A stretch of 64,000 bases of DNA from Lepas anatifera (taxonomy: Eukaryota; Arthropoda; Thecostraca; Lepadidae), in the NCBI GenBank assembly GCA_034440635.1, contig JAOTON010001136.1, forward strand, positions 1,364,501 to 1,428,500, written 5' to 3'. The notes below the pieces were generated by a model. That model had not been told where the DNA came from and made no database searches. It was given only the letters and a program-made list of their open reading frames with translations. A program made the translations under genes and the position numbers. Shown in pieces: positions 56,001 through 64,000 of this stretch (within the stretch, counting starts at the first letter, position 1; each line of letters opens with the position of its first letter).

Positions 56001-57699
56001 AGTCCTAAAGCGCCCCTGAGATCTCGACAACCAAGGGGAGAAGAAATTCGCCCGTTAGGCAGTGTGTGGGGCATTTACATAATATGATAAATGCAAAACA
56101 ACCTCGATATTGCAAAATAACATTTTTTACATTATCTTCCGTGAAATATATTAGTCAGGCATCCCTCAGCCTTTAGCTGTGCAAAACAATTACTGGGTCG
56201 TGGCAGACGCAGGGATCCTACCGACAGGGCATTGGCTGGCATCTGTAACGCTGAGTTGTTGCTAGTGATAGGAGTGTGCATACCAGCACTGTACCGAGGG
56301 TAGATATAAATTGAAATGAAATGAAAGATTTACGATAGCTCTGCGGCACTAAATCCGGTGCCCACTCCGTATTTTAGTAACCGATTAGTGAATGCCAGCC
56401 AGTGTCCCATATCTTTTATTTGAGAGGTCTATGAAATTTTCCTCCAGTCAAGAAATATACCTATCCGTTGGAGTCATGGTAACAATGTCCGATGTGAAAG
56501 CACACATGTATGATCCCATATCCATATTTAACATACCAAACACTCACAAAGGAGAACAGAGTGCGATAAGAAAAAGGAGGATAAAAGACAACCTAGGACC
56601 TATGAACCCATACAAGTATATTACATCATCATCCTATAACACCTAGGTCCCGCATCCGTGACCGCCCTATAGCGATCCCTAAAATAACGCTAAGGCGGCC
56701 ACGGACGCGGGAACAGCACATTCAAAACAAGGTAAAAAATTCAAAGCACTACGAGAAATAAAACCATACAAGTCACAGGTGTGTGGCAAAAAAAGGAGCA
56801 TGACACCCTCCAGAGCTAACCGCGCAAAACTCGGCCGCACGACCGCGCAAACCTCGGCCGCTCAATCTCGCACACATCTGCTTTTCCATTGCTGATGCTT
56901 GTAATATTATGTATATTCAAGCACTGATTTTCTGCAGTGAAGATGGGTCTAAACGTAATTGCGTCACACAGCTGCCTGCGCAAGTTAATTAACGCAAGCA
57001 GGCCAGCCTGTGAAAGCTATTACTGAATAGACAAATCATGATGTTCCGGAAGCAAAACATTGGCTTTGCTAATGCTGATGCGTATCTTGCTGAAGTCTGC
57101 TGCTGAGCCTGTAGCTATTCAAATTACTTTTCTTGTGCTGAAGTTACAGTTAAGCACACCTTCTGACCGACTCAGCTGGATAGCTGATATATAACCATCA
57201 GTTACAGTGGCGGAGCCAGTGTTTAGTCTACCAAAAACAAATAATTTAAAAAAATGGGCATACCTTCCACAGAGGCACCATATGTACCAGGTTGGCTGCT
57301 GGCTGAGGGTGGAAGCTGCTGGGAAATGCCCGCTTCCATCTCCCACGTCAAGGAGGGGTACTTTAGCAGCAGGGCTTCCACAGTTCGGCGGAGACTGGTC
57401 ATCGAGCATCCCCAGTACTCTCGGTGTGAAAAAAATGCAACACTATAAAGCAACACAGCAAATAAGTTTGTAAGCACACCAAGCTGTATGATCGACATCC
57501 TCCTTCTGTGGCTGGTCATGAATCAGATTGTAAGTGAGTCAAGTGAGACATGGAGTTAAGTGCAAGATCTACAAATCTTGTTTGATATTGTTGGAAAAGC
57601 TAGAAATCACATTGATTTCAAGTCATAAAACCCAGCAAAGTCGAAATGGTAAGACATAACAAAACATACAACAAACACACATAAACTTCATGTGAAATG
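56001..57699. other. No gene recognised
   Basis: Mixed unique DNA. At about 56645-56712 CCTAGGTCCCGCATCCGTGACC is partly mirrored by GGCGGCCACGGACGCGGGA, an imperfect inverted repeat. CGCGCAAAACTCGGCCGC is imperfectly repeated near 56820-56862. No coding exon is supported. Confidence 0.4.
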
Positions 57700-57965
57700 C
57701 GAGACTGGTGAGAGGGAGGTGACACTGACAACCAAACGAATAATCTATGAATGGTTATAAAGACACAGGAGGGGGACTTATCAAACTAACTTATAACGGA
57801 GGCAGTATTGCATTGTGTGGGTAGGGATGAGTGCATTTATCTCACTGGTATTTTGCAGATTGTTGTGAATTTTAGGTGGCTGGCATTGCGAATTTGTGAG
57901 AAAATTTTAGATGGCTGGTGCGACTCGTCTGGCCTGCTGCCATGCTTTTCAGACTTGGTTAAAAT
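57700..57965 (-). mobile_element. H2 MITE, reverse orientation, decayed
   Basis: It contains ATGGCTGGTGCGACTCGTCT, GGCCTGCTGCCATG and TTTTCAGACTTGG, the complement of the H2 left end. At the other side is GCGAGACTGGTGAGAGGGAG. The terminal bases are eroded. Confidence 0.6.
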
Positions 57966-58691
57966 GGGCATACACTGCACCCTTTTGAACACTGAAATGG
58001 GGAGAAGTGGAAATGACATGGAATCCAATGTTTTTTCATAAGGTACAAATGAAACACCCCACCAGCCATCTCAGCCAAAATCACATCAAACATGTGCTAC
58101 ATTTCCTTGAAGTCTACATAAAGATTTGATAAAAATATATGAACAGGGTGCAATGAGAACCAGATATGGAAGAATAAAACAATATCATTTGTGTCTCCAT
58201 TGCTATGTGCAAAAATCTGTGTCGTATTTACCTTTACCTTGCTCGATGGAAATATTTGTTAAACAATTTGTGAAACCATCACCAATAAATAAACCTAATA
58301 ATCATCAGAGAGCATTTGGCAGCAAGGAGACCAGAAAAGGGAAGACAAAATAACAGAAAATTCACCTACCACCACCCGCAGCCTGCTGTCAGCTTCTGCT
58401 GCTTGTACATCAGTTCTGTGGACAAATTCGCTTCCATGGAAGATCCAATAATAGAATATTACAATAGGGAAGGATCCTCCATTAAAGTTTCTACGGACAA
58501 AATGCTAAATTGTAAAACAGGTTAGGAATGAGCATAATTATTAAAACCCTACCGTTTTTACACAATCAGGACTACAATTAGGCTTGCAGCAAGCAGGAAG
58601 CACAGCACTGGGACACCTGAGCAATATTTTGAAAAAAGTTATCACGAACTTTTCAAGTTGGTTCTGTAGCAGTTGAGCCAGGGCAAACAAT
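57966..58691. other. No feature recognised
   Basis: AT-rich DNA with only chance-length frames. Confidence 0.4.
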
Positions 58692-58704
58692 ACCAGAAGC
58701 TGGT

Positions 58705-58895
58705 ATAATAATAATTGTAGAGGTTTAACGACGCACCAACTGCCAGGGTCATACGGCGGCGCCAACTCTCACCCTGTTGGAAGGGATTTTGGGAATCAGA
58801 TCGACTTATTCAGGGGCTCCGCCGGGACTTGAACCCGGGACCGGTGGCTTAGAAGACAAGGGTGCTATCCACTAAGCCACCTCATACCCCTTTTC
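58705..58895 (-). mobile_element. tRNA-derived SINE (S1) with 13-bp target-site duplication
   Basis: This is the same head and body as 23949-24127. It is flanked by exact ACCAGAAGCTGGT at 58692-58704 and 58896-58908. On the minus strand the A box is GGTGGCTTAGTGG and the B box GGTTCAAGTCC. The 3' end is a short ATTATTATA-type tail. Confidence 0.93.
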
Positions 58896-58908
58896 ACCAG
58901 AAGCTGGT

Positions 58909-59326
58909 GACAAGGAATACTTTAAAATTAGAAAATAAGGAATGGAAACCATAGCAAAAAATGGAGAAATTTACAATTTTAAACCAATGTGCATACAACC
59001 AAATTTTCATGAATAATAGTTTTGTTTAATGAATAGTATTGTCTAGAATTTGATACTGTTTTATTTCATTCTCACTCACTGGCCGGCTCACGGTGTTGCC
59101 CGGCTGCTATATAATGCTGTCACAGGTGCACGAGTAAGATGTTGACTTTGCGCATGATTTGGTTGTCTGTCTTTTTAGTTTTTCTTAAGTATGTTTCCGG
59201 TATCTTCTGTATTTATCTCTGCTTTTTCTGTTGTATATGTGCTGTTATTGTTTTTGTTTCGCTTTTAGTAGTTTTTTGGTTTGTTGATTTGATTTTACTA
59301 ACCTCATAATTTGTCTCGCTGTTCAG
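58909..59326. other. AT-rich DNA, nothing recognised
   Basis: T-rich DNA on the 3' side of the LINE. No gene or repeat end is seen apart from that of the LINE. Confidence 0.4.
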
Positions 59327-60330
59327 ATACCTAGTACCTAGTACCTAGTACCTAGTAGAAAACGGAGATTGGAGGCCAGTTAAGGCCTATGAAGTCCGGT
59401 CACAACGAGCTCCTAGTGTGGCGTTTTGATCCTAGTCTGTGTCGGGGATGTGATATTTTATATCGATCCAGAAAGCATCTAGCCTCGATTTGAACGCAAT
59501 AGTTGAAGGGGCGCAGGCAACCTCAGCGGGAAGGCTGTTCCAGTCGTTCACAACCACGAACTCCAAACGCGTTAAGCCGGGAGCGAGAATGAGCTCTTGG
59601 TTTTATAAGTTTCAGCTGGTGGCCTCTTGTTCGAGCGGATCTGTCAACCGAGAAGAATCTGGCAGGGTCAACATCCAGGGAGGTGTGCAGGATTTGATAC
59701 ACCCTGATCATGTCGCCCGTATTCTCCTATAGTAGAGCGATGGAAGATCTAGTTCCTGCAGACGCTCATTGTAAGGTTTATGCCGAATGCTTGGACCATT
59801 CTTGTGGCTCTCCTCTGGACTCGTTCAATCATCTTCTGGTCGCATCTATTGAATGGTCCCCAGGTCAGGTTGCCATATTCCAAATGTGGGCGCACCAGTG
59901 TCTTGTACAAAATCGGGAGTGTTGTCAAATCAATTTTGCGAAAAGATCTTTTAATCAAACCTAGTATCTGGTTGCCTTTTTTGTTGCTGACGCTGCTTGG
60001 TCGCGGAACTTCAAATCAGAGTCAACTCGAACACCGAGGTCCTTCTCAACCGTGGAGACCAGAAGGTTTGTGGCGCCCATGAGGTATCGGTGGTGGTTGT
60101 TGTTGGGTCCTAAATGGAGTACTGTGCATTTGGTTTGGTTGAATGGAAGTTGCCAGGTTTCGGACCATTTCATTACCCGCTCGATGTCTGCCTGGAGTAC
60201 TTCAGATGGGGCTGGTCCGTTACATGGTGCGTATATTTTTGTGTCGTCGGCAAAGATCTTGGTCTGAGCTTGGACTACGTCGGGAAGGTCGTTAATATAT
60301 ATAAGAAATAATAATGATGTGAGCATAGAC
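59327..60330 (-). pseudogene. 5'-truncated CR1-like LINE, reverse transcriptase C-terminal part, frameshifted
   Basis: The minus-strand frame 60326-59961 reads LLFLIYINDLPDVV and KIFADDTKIY, the reverse-transcriptase active site with the FADD version of the x-x-D-D motif. KTLVRPHLEYGNLTWGPFNR (in 59958-59749) and MIRVYQILHTSLDVDPARFF with TRGHQLKL (59711 on) are the thumb and tail blocks typical of the CR1/L2/Jockey group. Indels near 59970 and around 59715 shift the frame. After the coding part comes a heptamer array (about four copies of CCTAGTA on the plus strand, 59328-59358), a 3'-terminal short-repeat end as in CR1-type LINEs. The 5' end is cut near 60330. Confidence 0.88.
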
Positions 60331-61209
60331 TTGAGTTTGATCTGTGCTCATTACTGCGGAAAGCCTTGCTCTGTTTTTTAGTTGATAATTATTTTTGCAC
60401 TGCCCCCTCTCGTCCTTACTATTGCATCTGTAACATATGTGGGCCCTCAACTTAGAATTATCCTTGTTAAGATTTTTCTGTGATTATATTTGTTCTTTGA
60501 GATGTATTTAACATAAATTCAGTGTTCATTGCGTTTTGTATTTGCTCGCTTCTGTTTATTTTTTCTTTCCCCTTTAAAGGTTGTGGTGGTGCCATAGCCG
60601 GGGAGAGCTCTGTCACTGTGGTTGGTTGCCCTGTTTGTGCTGGCTATGTGTCTGTGTGTTTTATGAAAGACAATAAAAAGGTCTCTCTCTCTCTCACAGC
60701 AAATAAATATTTACCCTCTGAAATCTACTATCCTTTACCTCTGCACTGTAAGGAAAATCTTTACAATCCCTGCACGAACTCCTGCCAAATCTGGTTGGAT
60801 GTGGATTGGCCGAGAGTCAGATTTTCACTGTTTCCATTGCCAACAAATTATTAGTATTGCAAATGCATCTGGATAAATCATGTGATCCTGATTGGAATTG
60901 TCCATGGAAAATTGTCAGCCAGTCCTTTACTTTGCCCCCAGCCTCATTGTCAAATTAAGAAGATCATGACCTCACCAGTTTTTTTCCTTTGTTCTGCTCC
61001 TTGGTTAACTTGGAAACTTTAAGTGCATAAGAAATAAGCAATTTTTAAGCATGCTATGAATTATATACACTCAACACAGTAATATCAGTTAGCATCAACG
61101 GAAATCAATGCCCTACAAATAATATTTTTGTCATATTTGCCTCAATATTTACCTTGATAATACCACGGACACTTCAAAATAGGTACACAAAACAACAGAG
61201 ACAAAACCT
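60331..61209. other. No gene recognised; short (CT)n at about 60680
   Basis: AT-rich DNA with a CTCTCTCTCTCTC run. Nothing else is supported. Confidence 0.4.
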
Positions 61210-61338
61210 GTGTTATTCTGCCGTGCAGAAAGCATACTAGTATGCCGCACACATGCGCAGTACCGTATCTTGTGGCTAATGATACCGTATTGCCATGCGT
61301 GCAGCACAATATTTTGCGTTCTGCCGGCAGTACAACAC
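61210..61338. mobile_element. Palindromic MITE, family M1, copy 2
   Basis: The ends are GTGTTATTCTGCCGTGCAGAA and TTCTGCCGGCAGTACAACAC. The interior ATACTAGTATGCCGCAC, with TGCGCAGTA, matches 37655-37779. Confidence 0.82.
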
Positions 61339-61662
61339 GGCTAGAATCGCGTCGAAGGAATGTCACATATGCGCAGTAATCGGCTCACCTTCAATGCCAT
61401 TTCACAGCGAGTCTACGATCGAGCTAAATCAAGGTTTGTGATTTTACTGACTATTACAATTATTATTTTGATGACGTCTTTAATTAGTAAAAAAGAAGGT
61501 ATATTTATGTTTTTAGCGTATCAAAGTGAAGAAAAAATGTGGTTTCCTTGTTTTTAGACCAATTTTATTGATTTAATATGCTTTCTGGAACTTCGACAAA
61601 CTGGTCCATTCCCTTTAAACCGCAAGCCTACACTTTAAAGTTTTCAAAGTAATTTTATACTC
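61339..61662. other. Unassigned
   Basis: GGTCCATTCCCTTTAA at about 61602-61617 resembles a right end of the TTAA-type MITE family 1, but no matching left end was found. Confidence 0.35.
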
Positions 61663-61982
61663 ACCTAAGCCCTGTTCCAGCTGTCAGCAGAGTTTTGTCA
61701 GCACCAATCAGCGGGCCGCGTTGCGCCTACGTCACAGGACGGTAGCCTCTCCCCGGGAACTAGTTCTAGAGGTTTTACGGGCTGACGGCCTGCTGTTTGC
61801 GCTGATGAAAAATAGCAAGTGCACGAAATGGCAGTCTAACATTTTTTAATGGTGTAAAGGTTTGAGTTCCCTTTGCTTAGCACAAACAAGAGGCGATTAT
61901 GGCGCTGATGTTAGTTTTCTGGAGGAGAGGTTAGAGGTCCTGCTGACAAAACTGTGCTGACAGCTGGAACAGGGCTCTAGGT
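61663..61982. mobile_element. MITE with ~40-bp terminal inverted repeats
   Basis: The left end ACCTAAGCCCTGTTCCAGCT, followed by GTCAGCAGAGTTTTGTCAGCA, faces the near-perfect complement ending AGCTGGAACAGGGCTCTAGGT. Total length is about 320 bp. There is no coding capacity, and only one copy was noticed here. Confidence 0.85.
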
Positions 61983-63595
61983 TAATGTAAATGTCTACGT
62001 TGTTACGGGCTAGAATTAGGTTTAATATTTTTTAAATAATTTCTTCGCCCAGTGCTAGGCCAAAAAACGAAGAGATTTACAAAACTTTTGGTCTGAAACA
62101 CGTGCTCTCGGCGGGTCCCAAGGAATCATCCTCCATTTTACAAGTTACATCCATGATTTTATCTGGTTATATATGATGGTTCCTGGTCGTTCTATTCATC
62201 TGACTGATGGAGTATACCGCGAAGTCATCAGTTGAACGCCGGATCGTGGTGAAAGCTCATCAATTGTTGTGCCAGATCACTTTCCAGATCCATTGGAACT
62301 TATTGTTTAACACCCGAGTTATATCCCTAATACCCACTCCCCAAAAATGTCCCACGCTTGCGCCCACTTCCTGATCGTACGAGGTTAATTGAAATCCCTG
62401 TATGACGTGGTGGCTTGATATGACACTTCAGCCACATATTGTAGTACTTTGTGCAAATCTCAGGTTTAAATAATATTCGTGACAATATTGCAGATATCCC
62501 CAATTCCATATTTTCAGTGTGAGGATCTAAGTCAAGGTAAGTAATTGTAGCGTTCAGTAATTTCTATGGGGGTCTGCCCGAGCGTTACGAAGCGTCAAGA
62601 TACCTTTACGAAGTGTTTCATTGGGGAGGGAGAGTAAAATATGGCAACAATTTGCGCTACGTAATTATGGATGACCCCTTTACATCGGCGTAGGGAAGGC
62701 AAAATCACTCGTGGGCCGGGGTCACGAGGGTGAAGTGGTCCAAATCCAGAGCCCAGAAAGCTGAATACAGGTCTCCTGCAAATTGATCATACAAAGTTTC
62801 GCAGTTTATTTTGTACTTGTAGGTATGCTATAAACTCGTTCTATGTTTGAGTTTCTTTCATCCGACTGATGGAACACCTGCTCGTTTGGCCGTGACAAAA
62901 ACGGCGGCTTTGCACCCATGGCATACGTCCTCTGCTGTACTGTACGGTTGCTTTTATACTACTACTCTCGTAAAGGGGTCCTATCAGTAGCGGATCCAGA
63001 GGAGGCAAAGATGGCATTCATCCCTGCCCGTCGCCCAAATGTTCCGAGTTTGCCTAACTTTTCATGAAAAAGACTATCTTTCCACACTTTCGGCCCCGCT
63101 AACACCCCCCCATTAATAGAAATTAAAGTGTCGATTTGTGTTGGAGTTCGACAATTCTTATTAAAAAATTCAATCGTTCGGATCATCGCCACTAATACCT
63201 CATAAAAACAGGTTATGGTGAAGCGAATGAAGGAGCAAAAATGATGACTGAATGGAAAAAATGATGACGTGAATGGAAAAAGGTGTGGGTTCGTTTTTTG
63301 TAGTCCATGGGAAAAAGTGAAAACACCTATCTAGACATTTTGAAAAAAGCTTCGAAGGACAAAAAGCAGATTCCATAGTTGTCCCAGAAACATTGCGAGG
63401 CTCTCCTTCCGTCCACGTCAAAGTGTAACCAGCTCGAACGCGTCCAGCTCGCCTCACCCTAATGTCCTAAGCCCTACCTAACTCCACACTACTCCTGCCA
63501 CCATACTTACATGATGTTCCATATCGCTATCTTCACAAAAACATCGGACGCAGGGTCCTCCAATGCCAAACTCAAGGGAAAACTGCCATGCTGAT
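61983..63595. other. No gene recognised; fragment of another GCGGATCCAG-type repeat
   Basis: At 62988-63060, AGTAGCGGATCCAGAGGAGG resembles the left end of a hAT-type MITE different from H1, but no right end was found. TGATGACTGAATGGAAAAA is imperfectly repeated at 63242 and 63263. Nothing else is supported. Confidence 0.4.
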
Positions 63596-63851
63596 CACAG
63601 GCGAGTCCAGGGAAGGCAAGCTGGGGCACTTACCCTCCCCACAATCAACCCCCGGCGCCCCCTGAAAGGAGGATGGTGCTCCCCCTGAAATTAAGTGTAG
63701 CTTTCCATCCCCTCCCCAATACGAGTATCGATGCACACGCGGTAGGATTTGGCGCCCATCTGATAGGTTTTGCAGCTCAAAAGTGATGCCCGTTTCCGAC
63801 CACGTACTCTCCCCATTTCACCCCCGATTGAAATTGCTGGATCCGCCCGCG
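63596..63851 (+). mobile_element. hAT-type MITE, family H1, with perfect 8-bp target duplication
   Basis: CACAGGCGAGTCCAGGGAAG ... GAAATTGCTGGATCCGCCCGCG, 256 bp, with ATGCTGAT duplicated exactly at 63588-63595 and 63852-63859. Confidence 0.9.
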
Positions 63852-63859
63852 ATGCTGAT

Positions 63860-64000
63860 TAATGTGTTGCGTGCATCATTTCCTTAATCTCGCCAGTGAC
63901 AGTAGTAAAGTGACCTCGGCAACTGGAACGTACTAACGGGGCTACTTTTTCTCTACGACCTTATCCGGTTTGTGCACTCGCTCATGCCTCTGTTGAGCGA
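63860..64000. other. Right edge, nothing recognised
   Basis: A short stretch of unassigned DNA up to the window end. Confidence 0.4.

Overview
This is eukaryotic nuclear DNA, almost certainly from an invertebrate animal. The genes are animal genes (XPF/ERCC4, a C6orf120-type secreted protein, CWF19L1, a rhodanese-domain protein). Two of them are split by short GT-AG introns, and the coding exons are GC-rich inside AT-richer flanks. About half of the window is dispersed repeats: hAT-type and TTAA-flanked MITEs, a piggyBac copy, tRNA-derived SINEs, a CR1-like LINE and several minisatellites. Nothing bacterial or viral was seen. The phylum cannot be fixed by reading alone; an arthropod such as a crustacean, or another invertebrate, would fit. 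All gene models below were built by hand from splice signals and remembered family similarity, and no alignment was run. Layout, left to right. Positions 1-14,200 form a compact minus-strand gene cluster. In transcription order it runs: single-exon rhodanese protein (14154-13633), C6orf120/UPF0669-like protein (four recognised exons, 12798-11450), and the DNA-repair endonuclease subunit XPF (ten recognised exons, 11341-1261, with the 3' end beyond the left edge). Only 108 bp separate the C6orf120 stop codon from the XPF start codon. XPF intron 9 holds a 15-unit, 80/81-bp minisatellite that is a tandem amplification of the intron 9/exon 10 splice junction itself. From 14.2 to 34 kb lies a repeat island. 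It includes a piggyBac element nested in a TTAA-flanked, AGGTCA-rich element, several SINEs, a 1.1-kb hAT-like element with a perfect 8-bp target duplication, and MITEs. At 34,660-36,192 (minus) is an intact, intronless CWF19L1 gene, a spliceosome-associated debranching-enzyme relative, with a 260-bp inverted repeat just downstream. From 36.2 to 50.4 kb are further MITEs, AT-rich unique DNA and one weak ORF. From 50.4 to 55.4 kb are remnants of transposon-associated or domesticated genes: a THAP zinc-finger exon, a DVWH/NHFWW-type exon with a frameshift, an unrecognised terminal exon, and on the opposite strand a two-exon P2X7 C-terminal (P2RX7_C-type) domain. These are interleaved with minisatellites. 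From 55.5 to 64 kb are hAT MITEs, a young SINE with a 13-bp target duplication, a 5'-truncated CR1-like LINE, palindromic MITEs and unassigned DNA. The named genes are housekeeping functions (nucleotide-excision and crosslink repair, mRNA splicing, sulfur transfer, a secreted factor) and share no pathway. The main interest lies in how repeats and gene structure interact.
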